Part shown: piece after piece, positions 34,735 to 46,090 of the stretch
Numbering within the stretch: the stretch's first letter is position 1
Layout of the letters: each line of letters opens with the position of its first letter
Assembly (NCBI RefSeq): GCF_030128825.1
Contig: NZ_CP119127.1
Location: 5,011,501-5,075,500 of the forward strand
Origin: Sphingobium sp. WTD-1
GTDB taxonomy: Bacteria > Pseudomonadota > Alphaproteobacteria > Sphingomonadales > Sphingomonadaceae
Length of the DNA stretch: 64,000 nucleotides
Direction: 5' to 3'
The notes under the pieces: model-generated
What the model was told of the DNA's origin: nothing
The model's database searches: none
What the model saw: the letters and a program-made list of their open reading frames with translations, nothing else
Made by a program: the position numbers and the translations under genes

Positions 34735-36353
34735 GCCGCCACCATCTGAACCGCCACCGCCTCGGCCACCTTGATGCCGTCGATCGCCGCCGACAGGATA
34801 CCCCCGGCATAGCCCGCGCCCTCGCCCGCCGGGTAGAGGCCGGCAACGTTGAGGCTCTGAAAATCCTTGCCGCGCGTGATGCGGATCGGCGAGGATGTGC
34901 GGGTTTCCACACCGGTCATCACCGCTTCGGGATCGTCATAGCGGGCGATCTGACGGCCGAACGCCGGCAGCGCCTCGTGAAACGCTTCGATCACATAATC
35001 GGGCAGACAGAGCGACAGGTCGGTCGGCGTCACGCCCGGTTTGTAGGACGGCACGACCGACCCCAGCTGGGTCGAAGGCCGACGCGCGAGGAAGTCGCCG
35101 ACCGTCTGCCCCGGCGCCCAATAGGAAGAACCACCCGCGACATAGGCCAGGCTTTCCCAATGGCGCTGCAGCTCGATCCCCGCCAATGGCCCCTCGGGGA
35201 AATCGCGCGCCGGATCGATGCCGACGACCAGCCCCGAATTGGCGTTGAATTCCGCGCGGCTATACTGGCTCATGCCATTGGTGACGACGCGCCCTTCCTC
35301 CGAAGTGGCGGCGACCACCCGGCCACCCGGACACATGCAGAAGCTGTAGACGGTGCGGCCGTTGGCGCAGTGATGGGCGAGGCTATAGGCCGCCGCGCCC
35401 AAGTCGGGATGGCCGGCGCAATTGCCATAGCGCGCCTTGTCGACCCAGCTTTGCGGATGCTCGATCCGCACGCCGATCGAAAAAGGCTTGGGTTCAATAT
35501 GCACGTCCTTGCCGTGCAGCATCTCGAAGGTCGGGCGAGCGCTGTGGCCCACTGCCATCACAACATGATCCGCCTCGATCACGCTGCCGTCGTGCAGGAC
35601 CAGCCCGCGCAATTTCTGCGTGCCGTCGCCCTGCCGTTCCAGCACCAGATCGTCGACGCGGTGCTGCCAGCGATATTCGCCGCCGAGCGACTCGATCTGC
35701 TTGCGCATCGCTTCGACCATCGAGACCAGACGGAAGGTGCCGATATGGGGGTGCGCCTCCCACAAGATATCGTCAGGCGCGCCGGCGGCGACGAACTCCT
35801 CCAACACCTTGCGGCCCAGGAAGCGGGGATCCTTGACCCGGCAATAGAGCTTGCCGTCGGAGAAGGTGCCGGCGCCGCCTTCGCCGAACTGGACGTTGCT
35901 ATCGGGGTTGAGCTCGGCCCGGCGCCACAGGCCCCAGGTGTCCTTGGTCCGCTCGCGCACCACCTTGCCGCGATCCAGGATGATCGGCTTGAACCCCATC
36001 TGCGCCAGGATCAGGCCGGCGAACAGGCCGCACGGCCCCGCCCCGATCACCACCGGGCGCTTGCCCTGCCAGCCGTCGGGCACATGCGCGACGAACTTGT
36101 AGCTGGTGTCGGGCGTCGGCCGGACATCATGGTCCTTGGCAAAACGCTCCAGCACTGCCGCCTCGTCCGCCACGTCGATGTCGAGCGTGTAGACCAGCTG
36201 GATCGCGCTGCGGCGGCGCGCATCATTGCCGCGCCGCACGACGCTGTGGCCAAGCAATTGCTGCGGCTCCAGCCCCAGGCGTTCGCAGATGGCGACGGGC
36301 ATCGCCTCGGCCGGATGGTCGAGGGGCAGTTTCAAACCGGAAAGACGGATCAT
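34731..36353 (-). CDS. FAD-dependent dehydrogenase, uncharacterised (COG2509 type)
   Basis: About 540 residues. An N-terminal region of about 90 residues precedes the FAD-binding motif VVIGAGPCGLFAGLILA; a FGEGGAGTFSDGKL segment and a C-terminal AGLYPAGEGAGYAGG FAD site follow. This is the layout of the widespread uncharacterised FAD-dependent dehydrogenase family. The ATG at 36353 is preferred; ATG 36365 is four codons upstream. It is co-directional and overlapping with the Nudix gene and divergent from a MerR regulator. No function is assigned in the family beyond a redox role. Confidence 0.85.
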   Translation of the reverse strand: MIRLSGLKLPLDHPAEAMPVAICERLGLEPQQLLGHSVVRRGNDARRRSAIQLVYTLDIDVADEAAVLERFAKDHDVRPTPDTSYKFVAHVPDGWQGKRPVVIGAGPCGLFAGLILAQMGFKPIILDRGKVVRERTKDTWGLWRRAELNPDSNVQFGEGGAGTFSDGKLYCRVKDPRFLGRKVLEEFVAAGAPDDILWEAHPHIGTFRLVSMVEAMRKQIESLGGEYRWQHRVDDLVLERQGDGTQKLRGLVLHDGSVIEADHVVMAVGHSARPTFEMLHGKDVHIEPKPFSIGVRIEHPQSWVDKARYGNCAGHPDLGAAAYSLAHHCANGRTVYSFCMCPGGRVVAATSEEGRVVTNGMSQYSRAEFNANSGLVVGIDPARDFPEGPLAGIELQRHWESLAYVAGGSSYWAPGQTVGDFLARRPSTQLGSVVPSYKPGVTPTDLSLCLPDYVIEAFHEALPAFGRQIARYDDPEAVMTGVETRTSSPIRITRGKDFQSLNVAGLYPAGEGAGYAGGILSAAIDGIKVAEAVAVQMVAA

Positions 36354-36436
36354 GGCGCCGCCCATAGTCGCAAATCGCCCGAAATGCTATTCCCCGAGGC
36401 CGTGGCACGGCCGATCGTCCTGCGCATCTTCTAACC

Positions 36437-36465
36437 TTGACGTAAACGTAAAGCCGTCATAGTCT
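36437..36465 (+). promoter_or_regulatory. Promoter with LiuR-like operator
   Basis: A -35 box TTGACG (36437-36442) is separated by 17 bases from TAGTCT (36460-36465). The imperfect palindrome TTGACGTAAACGTAAA overlaps the -35 box and spacer; from memory it resembles the site described for LiuR-type MerR regulators. The predicted transcript start falls about at the A of the MerR ATG (36472), so the mRNA may be leaderless. This fits autoregulation by the MerR protein. Confidence 0.65.
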
Positions 36466-36471
36466 TTGCTC

Positions 36472-36879
36472 ATGAACACGCGCACCAGCATTGCCGGCAT
36501 CGAGCTTCCCGATGACCGTGACCAGCAGAGCTACAGCATCACCGACCTCAGCGAGGAGTTCGGCGTCACCGCCCGTGCCCTGCGCTTCTATGAGGATGAA
36601 GGGCTGATCGCACCGGAGCGCCAGGGCCTGGCCCGCGTCTATTCGCGCCGCGACCGCGCCCGCCTTGCCTGGATCCTGCGCGGCAAGCGCGTGGGCTTCA
36701 GCCTCAACGATATTCGCGAGATGATCGACCTCTATGACGCCGACGAGGGTCATGAAGAACAGCGCCGCGTGACGATCGACAAGTGCCGTGCGCGCATCGA
36801 CCTTCTGACCCGCCAGAAGGACGATATCGATGCCGCCATCGCCGAACTGGCGAGCTTCATCGGAACGATCGAGAAATAA
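36472..36879 (+). CDS. MerR-family regulator (LiuR-like)
   Basis: A 135-residue MerR protein with an N-terminal winged HTH (YSITDLSEEFGVTARALRFYE) and a C-terminal coiled coil (about 85-130) without a metal-binding Cys cluster. This layout is that of regulators of branched-chain amino acid and fatty acid catabolism. No Shine-Dalgarno sequence is needed if the predicted leaderless start is correct. It is 57 bases upstream of an acyl-CoA dehydrogenase gene, its likely target, and divergent from the FAD-dependent gene. Confidence 0.88.
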   Translation: MNTRTSIAGIELPDDRDQQSYSITDLSEEFGVTARALRFYEDEGLIAPERQGLARVYSRRDRARLAWILRGKRVGFSLNDIREMIDLYDADEGHEEQRRVTIDKCRARIDLLTRQKDDIDAAIAELASFIGTIEK

Positions 36880-36882
36880 GCC

Positions 36883-36902
36883 GGAGCCGCATCGTCGGCT
36901 CC
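36883..36902. other. Hairpin between merR and acyl-CoA dehydrogenase genes
   Basis: GGAGCCG and CGGCTCC form a seven-base stem with a six-base loop just after the MerR stop codon. No T run follows. It may set the ratio of regulator to enzyme by partial termination or by protecting the downstream mRNA end. Confidence 0.4.
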
Positions 36903-36936
36903 CCCGCAGCAGAACAAAAACGCCTGGAGAAGATTC

Positions 36937-38739
36937 ATGCCCAGCTACAACGCCCCTGTCCGCGACACCCGCTTCGTGCTCGACCATGTCGTCGGGCTGG
37001 AGCGCTACGCCAATCTGCCCGGTTTCGAGAATGCGACCCCCGATCTGGTCGAGGCGATCCTGACCGAAGGCGGCAAGATCGCGTCGGAAGTGCTGTTTCC
37101 GATCAACGCCGTGGGCGACAAGGAAGGCTGCACCCGTCATGCCGACGGCAGCGTTACCACGCCGACCGGTTTCAAGGCCGCCTATGACCAGTTTGTCGAG
37201 GGCGGCTGGACCACGCTGCACGCGCCGACCGAATTTGGCGGCCAGGGCCTGCCCAACGTCGTCGCCACTGCCGTCACCGAATATGTGCTGTCGGCCAACC
37301 AGGCGTTCGAAATGTATCATGGCCTGACCGCCGGCGCGATCGCCGCGCTGATCGCCAAGGGCAGCGACGAGCAGAAGGCCACCTATCTGCCGAACATGGT
37401 GTCGGGCGTCTGGACCGGCACGATGAACCTGACCGAGCCGCATTCCGGCACTGACCTCGGCCTCATCAAGACCAAGGCCGTGCCGAACGGCGATGGCAGC
37501 TTCGCGATCAGCGGCACCAAGATCTTCATCTCGGCCGGCGAACATGACCTGGCGGAGAATATCATCCACCTCGTCCTCGCCAAGACGCCGGGTGCGCCCG
37601 ACAGCAGCAAGGGCATCTCGCTGTTCGTCGTGCCCAAGTTCATCGTCAATGAAGACGGCTCGCTGGGCGACCGCAATGCCGTGTCCTGCGGCTCGCTCGA
37701 ACATAAGATGGGCATCCACGGCAACGCCACCTGCGTCATGAACTATGACGGCGCCAAGGGCTGGCTGGTCGGCGAAGAGAATAAGGGCCTGGCCGCCATG
37801 TTCATCATGATGAACGCCGCCCGCCTGGGCGTCGGCCTGCAGGGCCTGGGCCAGGGCGAGATCGCGTTCCAGAACGCCGTCCATTATGCCAAGGACCGTC
37901 GCCAGGGCCGCGCGCTCACCGGCCCCAAGGAGCCGGAAGAAAAGGCCGACACGCTGTTCGTCCACCCCGATGTCCGCCGCATGCTGATGGAAGGCAAGGC
38001 GCTGACCGAGGGCCTGCGCGCGCTGATCCTGTGGGGCGCATTGCAGCATGACCTGTCACATAGCGCCGCGACCGAGGAAGAGCGTCAGGCGGCCGACGAT
38101 CTGCTCCAGCTGCTGACCCCGGTGATCAAGGGCTATGGCACCGACAAGGGCTTCGACGTTGCGGTGTCGAGCCAGCAGGTGTTCGGCGGCCATGGCTATA
38201 TCTGGGAAAATGGCGTCGAGCAGTATGTCCGCGACGCCCGCATCGCCCAGATCTATGAAGGCACCAATGGCGTGCAGGCGATGGACCTGGTCGGCCGCAA
38301 GCTGCCGATGAATGGCGGCCGCGCGCTCCAGGCCTTCCTCAAGATCCTGGCCACCGAAATCGCCGAGGCCAAGGGCAATGAGAAGCTGGCGAGCTTCGCC
38401 GATGCGCTCGAAAAGGCCAAGGGCCAGCTCGAAGCGGCGACCATGTGGCTGATGCAGAACGCGATGAAGAACCCCGACAATGCCGGGGCCGGCGCGCATC
38501 ATTACATGCATATCCTGGGCATCGTCGCCACCGGCCTGATGTGGCTGCGCATGGCGAAGGCCGCCACCGGCCTGCTCGACGCGGGCGAGGGCGATGCCGG
38601 CTTCCTGGAAGCCAAACTGGTCACCGCGCGCTTCTTTGCCGAGCGCATCATGCCCGACGCCGGTTCGCTCCGCCGCAAGATCGAGGGCGGCGCCGACACG
38701 CTGATGGCGCTAGACCCGGACATGTTCCGGGCGGCCTAA
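36937..38739 (+). CDS. Acyl-CoA dehydrogenase with C-terminal extension
   Basis: A 600-residue flavoprotein of the long acyl-CoA dehydrogenase type (FadE5/DmdC/AidB-like layout) with an added C-terminal domain. The FAD and substrate loop reads [13 protein letters not shown] and the expected catalytic Glu is in [10 protein letters not shown] near residue 440. It introduces a 2,3-double bond into an acyl-CoA and passes electrons to ETF. GGAGAAG precedes the ATG. It is the downstream partner of the MerR regulator and ends six bases before a convergent gene. Confidence 0.95.
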   Translation: MPSYNAPVRDTRFVLDHVVGLERYANLPGFENATPDLVEAILTEGGKIASEVLFPINAVGDKEGCTRHADGSVTTPTGFKAAYDQFVEGGWTTLHAPTEFGGQGLPNVVATAVTEYVLSANQAFEMYHGLTAGAIAALIAKGSDEQKATYLPNMVSGVWTGTMNLTEPHSGTDLGLIKTKAVPNGDGSFAISGTKIFISAGEHDLAENIIHLVLAKTPGAPDSSKGISLFVVPKFIVNEDGSLGDRNAVSCGSLEHKMGIHGNATCVMNYDGAKGWLVGEENKGLAAMFIMMNAARLGVGLQGLGQGEIAFQNAVHYAKDRRQGRALTGPKEPEEKADTLFVHPDVRRMLMEGKALTEGLRALILWGALQHDLSHSAATEEERQAADDLLQLLTPVIKGYGTDKGFDVAVSSQQVFGGHGYIWENGVEQYVRDARIAQIYEGTNGVQAMDLVGRKLPMNGGRALQAFLKILATEIAEAKGNEKLASFADALEKAKGQLEAATMWLMQNAMKNPDNAGAGAHHYMHILGIVATGLMWLRMAKAATGLLDAGEGDAGFLEAKLVTARFFAERIMPDAGSLRRKIEGGADTLMALDPDMFRAA

Positions 38740-38745
38740 TCAGCC

Positions 38746-39630
38746 TTAATCCCGCCCTGCCGTGCCTTCGGGCTGGGAGGGCGGGCATTCGCCGATGCGG
38801 CGGCCGTTGAGCAGGTATCGCGCCTCGGTTTGAAAACGCCCGGTGTCGGTGTTGGCGAGCATCAACCCTTCAATCCGCTCGGCCGTCAACTGCGCACTCA
38901 ATCGCATATCGATCGTGCCATAACGTGAAGGACAGGAGCGGGTGACACTCAGCCGCCCCTCCTCCACCTCCATGCGCGCCAGCATGCAGCCCTGGTGTCC
39001 CTCGCGCTCGAAATGATCGTCGACAAATTGCTGCAGCGTCTCCGCATCGCTGCGGCTGAGGCATAGCTGATAGCGATAACCCGGCGGCGCCGGCGGCGGC
39101 GCCCGTGACGGGCGGGGGCCAGTCGTTGGAAGCCCCCGCGTCTGGCTGAATATCCGCCCCTTCTCGATCTCCCACAGACCCGGCCTGATCCGGTAGCGCG
39201 ATCCGGTCACGAGAATATCCGCGTCCCGCTCGGCCGGCGGCAGGCTGATCTGCGGACCGGGCAGCGCGACCGAAGCGACCGGTTGCCGAGCCTGCTCCAG
39301 CGCAGCGGGACGAACAAGGACCACATCCTCCGCCTCCATATCCGCATCAACCAGCGCCGCGATCCGGTCGCTGACGCAGGCCTGTGCCTCGCGCCGTCGT
39401 CCATGGCCATCGGCGACGCACTGGCGCACGAACTCGCACATCGCCTGATCGACCCGATCCTCGCCGCTGCTGCGCGTGATCGTGCAGCGGACGAGGTCGC
39501 GGCCGCGCACATCATAGTCGATGCCGACCTTGCGCAGCTTGGCGGCAGTGACGATGATCGGATCGTCCGCATCGGCCGCGACGAGCGACGAGGACAGAAG
39601 CATCAACGCGCCTGTCGCGATCGATCGCAT
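38746..39630 (-). CDS. DUF3617-like exported protein
   Basis: A 294-residue protein with a signal peptide (hydrophobic residues 7-19). The second half has a RPGLWEIEKG motif followed by two spaced Cys (one in YQLCLS and one in GCML), as in DUF3617 proteins, preceded by an extra N-terminal part with four Cys. It is probably periplasmic with disulfides. The ATG at 39630 has AGGAGAGG upstream. No enzymatic role is known for the family. Confidence 0.7.
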   Translation of the reverse strand: MRSIATGALMLLSSSLVAADADDPIIVTAAKLRKVGIDYDVRGRDLVRCTITRSSGEDRVDQAMCEFVRQCVADGHGRRREAQACVSDRIAALVDADMEAEDVVLVRPAALEQARQPVASVALPGPQISLPPAERDADILVTGSRYRIRPGLWEIEKGRIFSQTRGLPTTGPRPSRAPPPAPPGYRYQLCLSRSDAETLQQFVDDHFEREGHQGCMLARMEVEEGRLSVTRSCPSRYGTIDMRLSAQLTAERIEGLMLANTDTGRFQTEARYLLNGRRIGECPPSQPEGTAGRD

Positions 39631-39749
39631 GTCCCGCCTCTCCTGCCCTATCCTTGGCCAAGGATCACCCGAAGCGCGCCGCCATGCAAGTCCGAACGAA
39701 GGCGCAACGATCCGTGCTGGCCCTACCCCGCTTTCACCGATAGACAGGG

Positions 39750-41051
39750 ATGATGGACAGCCCGCCGCCGGCACAGGATGTGATCCCCCACCGCCCGGTG
39801 CGGACGCTGGGGCTGGCCGCCTGCATCGCGCTGGTCATGGGCAATATGATCGGATCGGGCGTGTTCCTGCTGCCCGCTGCGCTCGCCCCCTTCGGCTGGG
39901 ATGCGGTCGCCGCCTGGGTCTTCACCATTGCCGGCTCCTTGATCCTGGCCTTTGTGATCGCCCGGCTGACGGTCGCCATGCCCGATGCCAATGCCGCGCA
40001 GATGAGCGCGCGCGCCTATGGTCCGCTGGCCGGCTTCGCGATCGGCTGGATCTACTGGCTGTCGATCATCATCACCAATGTGACGATCGCGGTCGCAGCC
40101 ACCGCCAACCTGTCCAGTCTGCTGCCGATTCTCAATCGGCCGGGCATGGGCGCGCTCTGTTCGATCGGCTTCATCTGGCTGACCACCGCGATCAACCTGC
40201 GCGGCGCCCATGCCGCAGGCACCGCCCAACTGGTGACGACGATCATCAAGGTCGTGCCCATCCTGGTCGTGCTGGTGCTGCTGGCGCTGACGATCGGGCG
40301 CGGCACGGCGGAAATCGTGCCCTTCCCAGCCCAGGGCTTTACCGGCAGCGGCATCACGGCAGCGGCGGCACTGACGCTGTGGGCATTGCTCGGTTTCGAA
40401 TCCGCCTCGGTCGCGGCCGACAAGGTCAAGGACCCCGCCCGCACCGTGCCGCGCGCGACGATGATCGGCACGGCGGTCACCGGCCTGCTCTATCTGTTCG
40501 TGTGCTCCGGCATCGCCCTCACTTTGCCCGGCGCCGAAAGCCAGACCGGATCACCATTCGGCGCCTATGTCACCCATTATTGGTCGGCCGGCCCCGCCAG
40601 CCTGATCGCGACCTTCGTCGTCATCAGCTGCCTTGGCGCGCTCAATGGCTGGACCCTGTTGCAGGGCGAAGTGCCGCTGGCGATGGCGCGCGCAGGCGAA
40701 CTGCCGGCCTGGCTGGCGGGCACGGATGCGCGCGGCACGCCGGTGCGCGGACTGATATTGTCGAGCATCCTTGCCAGCCTGCTGCTGGTCGCCAACAGCC
40801 TGCAGGGACTGGTGGCCTTGTTCACCGCCATGGCGCTGCTCGCGACATCGGCGACCCTGTGGCTTTATGTGGGTTGTGCGCTGGCCGCGCTACGCTTGCG
40901 GATTGCAGTCCCCGCCGCAGCGGTCGGCCTGGCCTATGCCTGCTGGACTTTATGGGGCGCGGGCCTCATCCCCAGCGGCGCCAGCTTCCTGCTGATGGCG
41001 GGCGGCCTGCCCTTCTACTGGTGGGCGCGGCGCACCAGCGCCACGCCCTGA
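39750..41051 (+). CDS. APC-family amino acid permease
   Basis: A 433-residue integral membrane protein with about 12 hydrophobic segments. The first helix has the APC signature GNMIGSGVFLLP (substrate-binding unwound region), and the loop after helix 6 reads FESASVAADKVKDPARTVPRA, as in the AdiC/PotE/CadB type of antiporters and permeases. It transports an amino acid or polyamine across the inner membrane. The start is at ATG 39750 or 39753. It is convergent to dnaJ with an 18-base gap and divergent from the DUF3617 gene. Confidence 0.92.
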   Translation: MMDSPPPAQDVIPHRPVRTLGLAACIALVMGNMIGSGVFLLPAALAPFGWDAVAAWVFTIAGSLILAFVIARLTVAMPDANAAQMSARAYGPLAGFAIGWIYWLSIIITNVTIAVAATANLSSLLPILNRPGMGALCSIGFIWLTTAINLRGAHAAGTAQLVTTIIKVVPILVVLVLLALTIGRGTAEIVPFPAQGFTGSGITAAAALTLWALLGFESASVAADKVKDPARTVPRATMIGTAVTGLLYLFVCSGIALTLPGAESQTGSPFGAYVTHYWSAGPASLIATFVVISCLGALNGWTLLQGEVPLAMARAGELPAWLAGTDARGTPVRGLILSSILASLLLVANSLQGLVALFTAMALLATSATLWLYVGCALAALRLRIAVPAAAVGLAYACWTLWGAGLIPSGASFLLMAGGLPFYWWARRTSATP

Positions 41052-41069
41052 CCAGACAAGTGGGGAGGT

Positions 41070-42203
41070 TCAGTCCCCCCACAATTCCTTGAGCTTACCG
41101 AAGAAGCCGCTCGATTGCGGGCATTCCTCGCCGGTCTCGGTCTCGCGGAAGGCCTCCAGCAGTTCGCGCTGCTTGGCCGTCAGCTTGGTCGGCGTCTCGA
41201 CATCGACCTGGACGACCAGGTCGCCCTGACCGCGGCCGTTCAGCACCGGCATGCCGGCGCCGCGCTGCTTGATCTGCTTGCCCGACTGGATGCCGCTCGG
41301 GATCTTGATCTCATGCCGCTGGCCATCGAGGCCCGGCACTTCGATCATCCCGCCCAGCGCCGCCGTCGTGATGCTGACCGGAACGCGACAGAAAAGCGTG
41401 GTGCCATCCCGTTCGAAGATGCTGTGCCGCTTCACATGCAGGAAGATGTAGAGATCGCCCGCAGGCGCGCCACGCGCACCGGCCTCGCCCTCGCCGGACA
41501 GGCGAATGCGGGTGCCTTCGTCGACGCCCGCCGGGATATTGACCGACAGCGTCTTGGGCCGATCGACCCGGCCTTCGCCGCGACAGGATTTGCAGGGGCT
41601 TTCAATCACCTGGCCCGCGCCATGGCAGCTGGGGCAGGTCCGCTCGACCACGAAGAAGCCCTGCTGTGCCCGCACCTGGCCATGCCCCTGGCAGGTGCCG
41701 CAGGTCTTGACTCCGGTGCCCGGCTGGGCGCCCGAACCGTCGCAGCTATCGCAGGCGGCCGACACCTCGATCTGGATCTCGGTCTTCTTGCCATGATAGG
41801 CTTCGTCCAGCGTGATTTCGAGATCATAGCGCAGGTCCGCGCCGCGGCGCTGCTGCTGGCGTCCGCCACCGCCGCCAAAGCCGGCCTGGCCAAAGATCGT
41901 CTCGAAAATATCGCCAAGATCGGAGAAACCGCCGGCGCCGCCGTGGAATCCGCCACCGCCGCCCTGTTGCTGCTGCTTGAACGCGGCATGACCGAACCGG
42001 TCATAGGCCGCCCGCTTCTGCGGATCCTTCAGGCAGTCATAGGCTTCGGAAACGGCCTTGAACTTGGCCTCGCTGTCGGTGCAGCCCCCGGTCTTATCCG
42101 GGTGATATTTCATCGCCAGCTTGCGATAGGCGCTCTTGATCGCGGCCCCGTCGGCTGTGCGTTCTACTTCGAGCAGTTCGTAATAGTCGATTTCGGTCGT
42201 CAT
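41070..42203 (-). CDS. dnaJ: Chaperone protein DnaJ
   Basis: A 377-residue type I J-protein: J domain with His34-Pro35-Asp36, a Gly/Phe-rich linker ([12 protein letters not shown]), four CxxCxGxG zinc-binding repeats ([32 protein letters not shown]) and the two C-terminal beta-barrel domains. It stimulates DnaK ATPase and delivers unfolded substrates. The ATG was chosen because GAGGGCGAG precedes it. It follows dnaK by 103 bases and is probably transcribed from the same heat-shock promoter. Confidence 0.98.
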   Translation of the reverse strand: MTTEIDYYELLEVERTADGAAIKSAYRKLAMKYHPDKTGGCTDSEAKFKAVSEAYDCLKDPQKRAAYDRFGHAAFKQQQQGGGGGFHGGAGGFSDLGDIFETIFGQAGFGGGGGRQQQRRGADLRYDLEITLDEAYHGKKTEIQIEVSAACDSCDGSGAQPGTGVKTCGTCQGHGQVRAQQGFFVVERTCPSCHGAGQVIESPCKSCRGEGRVDRPKTLSVNIPAGVDEGTRIRLSGEGEAGARGAPAGDLYIFLHVKRHSIFERDGTTLFCRVPVSITTAALGGMIEVPGLDGQRHEIKIPSGIQSGKQIKQRGAGMPVLNGRGQGDLVVQVDVETPTKLTAKQRELLEAFRETETGEECPQSSGFFGKLKELWGD

Positions 42204-42306
42204 CTCGCCCTCGGCGCGCACGGTCCCCGGCCTCGCTCCGAACGGATGCACTGGTCAGAAACCAGCCTGTCCGCCGGGAGCGAAGTCGAGGAGCGTTTCA
42301 TGGGGC

Positions 42307-44205
<1,899 letters not shown>

Positions 44206-44295
44206 TTGTGTCCTCTTTGAACCCCAAAATATATTCAGCGGTTGACGGCCCAATACCTCACGTAAGCGCCAAGGCAAGGCCGGTTTGCGCAAGGG

Positions 44296-44323
44296 ATATA
44301 GGCGCGCTTTCGCTTGGCACAAG
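44296..44323 (-). promoter_or_regulatory. RpoH (sigma-32) heat-shock promoter of dnaK
   Basis: On the minus strand, CTTG (44320-44323) is followed after exactly 17 bases by CCTATAT (44296-44302). This matches the alphaproteobacterial RpoH promoter consensus (CTTG-N17/18-CYTAT-T). The predicted start lies about 85 bases upstream of the dnaK ATG. Confidence 0.85.
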
Positions 44324-44382
44324 GATCGGGGACGATTAGTCAGCTATTGACCGGAAACGAGACAGTCACGGAGCCCAAGTCC

Positions 44383-44868
44383 ATGCGTGCGCCCTTTGCC
44401 CTTATCGCCCTCGCCGCGCCGCTGGCCCTTGCCGGCTGTGGCGACCCTGCGCCCAGCTATGTCGACCAGGCTTGGGTCCGGCTGTCACCCAACAAGGATA
44501 CGCCCTCGGCCGGCTATTTCGTGGCGCATGGCGGCGATGCCGGGGTGCAGTTGCGCGGGGTGATGACCGACTATGCGCTCAAGGTCGAGATGCATGAGAG
44601 CGTCGGCAAGGACGGCATGATGTCGATGCAGCCGATCGAGAGCGTCGACGTGCCGGCCAAGGGCACGGTGGCCTTCGCGCCGGGCGGCAAGCATCTGATG
44701 ATCTGGGGCGTCAACGATACCGCGATCAGCCGGGGCAAGATGCAGCTTACCTTCCTGATGTCGAACGGCGACCGATTGCTGGTCGATGCGGTGATCCGCA
44801 AGCCCGACGGCAGCGCACCGGCGGCGCCTGCTACGGACAATGCGACGGACGAGCATAAGGCGCATTGA
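44383..44868 (+). CDS. Copper chaperone PCu(A)C, lipoprotein
   Basis: A 161-residue PCu(A)C domain protein. The signal ends in a lipobox LAGC (Cys19), so it is likely a lipoprotein facing the periplasm. The copper-binding motif fits the consensus exactly: His71-X10-Met82-X21-His104-X-Met106, preceded by Met70. It carries Cu(I) to the CuA or CuB site of haem-copper oxidases. A His-containing tail (DEHKAH) ends the protein. The stop overlaps the TTG start of the next gene. Confidence 0.93.
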   Translation: MRAPFALIALAAPLALAGCGDPAPSYVDQAWVRLSPNKDTPSAGYFVAHGGDAGVQLRGVMTDYALKVEMHESVGKDGMMSMQPIESVDVPAKGTVAFAPGGKHLMIWGVNDTAISRGKMQLTFLMSNGDRLLVDAVIRKPDGSAPAAPATDNATDEHKAH

Positions 44869-45329
44869 CCAGCCGCCCGCTGACACTTGAGGAGGCCGCG
44901 CTCGCCCGGACGATGTTCGGCGACGCGATCGCCTATGACCGGGTGCGGGTCCACAACCGGAAATGGTGGCCCTTCCAGCCGCGCGCGGTGACCATGGCCC
45001 CCGACGGCGACCTGTGGTTTCATCCCGAAGGCGGCCTCTTCTGCGACGATTTCTGCGCCAGCCCGCTCAGCCTGCAGGGCCTGTTCATCCATGAGATGAC
45101 CCATGTGTGGCAGGCGCAGCGGTCGGGCAAATATTGGCTGCCGCTAATGCGTCACCCCTTCTGCCGTTATGATTATGCGATCGAGCCGGGCAAGCCCTTC
45201 GCCCGATATGGCATCGAGCAGCAGGCCGAAATCGTCCGCCATGCCTTCATCCTGCGCCAGGGCGGCCGGGTGGAAGGCAAGCCGGGGATCGCGGTTTATG
45301 AGGCGCTGTTGCCATTTGCCTTGACCTGA
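44865..45329 (+). CDS. HExxH-motif small protein (vgr-related)
   Basis: A 154-residue protein with the zinc-metallopeptidase-like motif HEMTH (His76-Glu77-His80) inside a hydrophobic helix; a third ligand is not obvious. Several Trp, Cys60 and Cys64 add to a compact domain. Such proteins are often labelled vgr-related in sphingomonads; the role is unknown. The start is TTG, forming TTGA with the stop of the copper-chaperone gene, so translation is coupled and a link to copper handling is possible. The next ATG (44913) would remove conserved-looking sequence. Confidence 0.7.
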   Translation: MTSRPLTLEEAALARTMFGDAIAYDRVRVHNRKWWPFQPRAVTMAPDGDLWFHPEGGLFCDDFCASPLSLQGLFIHEMTHVWQAQRSGKYWLPLMRHPFCRYDYAIEPGKPFARYGIEQQAEIVRHAFILRQGGRVEGKPGIAVYEALLPFALT

Positions 45330-45339
45330 TCGCTCCCCC

Positions 45340-45966
45340 TTACCCCCCATGGCCGCTGCGGCAACCGTCGGGGACGACGCTACGGCTGAGCGAAGCGGTC
45401 GAGAAGATGTCGGCTTCGGGCAGGCTGTGGCTGTAGGTGAGGACCGCGCTGGTCAGGCGCTCCGTCGCGTCGTCATTGGCGTCATGGATCGTCGCCGCGA
45501 TAATCGCGCCGTCGTCGAGCACATCATAGGTGCGCAGATTGCCGTCATCGGCCACCGCGATGCGGGATACAGGGCCATAGCGACCGCCGGTTTCCCGCCC
45601 CAGAAATTCCTTGGCGACCAGCTTGCGGTTGGCGTTGACGCCACAGGCGGCGGCCGCGAGTGACGGCGAAGTTGACACCTCTCCGGTACGGACATCCAGA
45701 TGCTGGGCCTCGCCGGTCGCGCAATTGGCGACGATCCGGTCGCGCGGGGTTTCGACCCGGTGACGGTCGCCCTGATGATATTCCGCCGCCCATTCCTTGA
45801 GCTGCACTTCCTCGCTGGGCGTCACCACATTCCAGGTGCAGACCGCATATGTCGCTTTCGTTGTCCGCGTCAGCGCCAGCACCGCGTCCACATCCTGGGG
45901 CGGGGCCGCAGCCGTCAGCAACAAGGGCAGCAGGATCATCCCCTGACGTCCAACAGGCTTCCGCAT
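45340..45966 (-). CDS. Hypothetical exported protein
   Basis: A 208-residue protein with an N-terminal signal (ILLPLLLTAAAPP) and three Cys in the mature part. I do not recognise a family. The ATG at 45966 was chosen because a near-perfect AGGAGGT lies seven bases upstream. It ends ten bases from the convergent HExxH gene and sits downstream of the sdh terminator, so it is transcribed on its own. Confidence 0.65.
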   Translation of the reverse strand: MRKPVGRQGMILLPLLLTAAAPPQDVDAVLALTRTTKATYAVCTWNVVTPSEEVQLKEWAAEYHQGDRHRVETPRDRIVANCATGEAQHLDVRTGEVSTSPSLAAAACGVNANRKLVAKEFLGRETGGRYGPVSRIAVADDGNLRTYDVLDDGAIIAATIHDANDDATERLTSAVLTYSHSLPEADIFSTASLSRSVVPDGCRSGHGG

Positions 45967-46033
45967 CGCCGGCACCTCCTTGATCGATCGGCACCCAAGC
46001 TAGAGGCTGATCGCGCGCGCGCAATGGGCAAAG

Positions 46034-46061
46034 AAAAAGGGCGGACCAGATGGCCCGCCCT
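46034..46061 (-). terminator. Intrinsic terminator of the sdh operon
   Basis: Read on the minus strand, AGGGCGGGCC and GGTCCGCCCT form a ten-base stem with one G-U pair and a four-base loop, followed by TTTTTC. It starts 30 bases after the sdhA stop codon. This ends the operon before any sdhB gene. Confidence 0.87.
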
Positions 46062-46090
46062 CTTCGGATTTCCGGCATGATGCCAGAGGC

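Noticed and set aside
42204..42306. Possible terminator between dnaK and dnaJ
   Set aside because: Only a weak five-base stem (CTGGT/ACCAG) without a T run; the two genes are probably co-transcribed.
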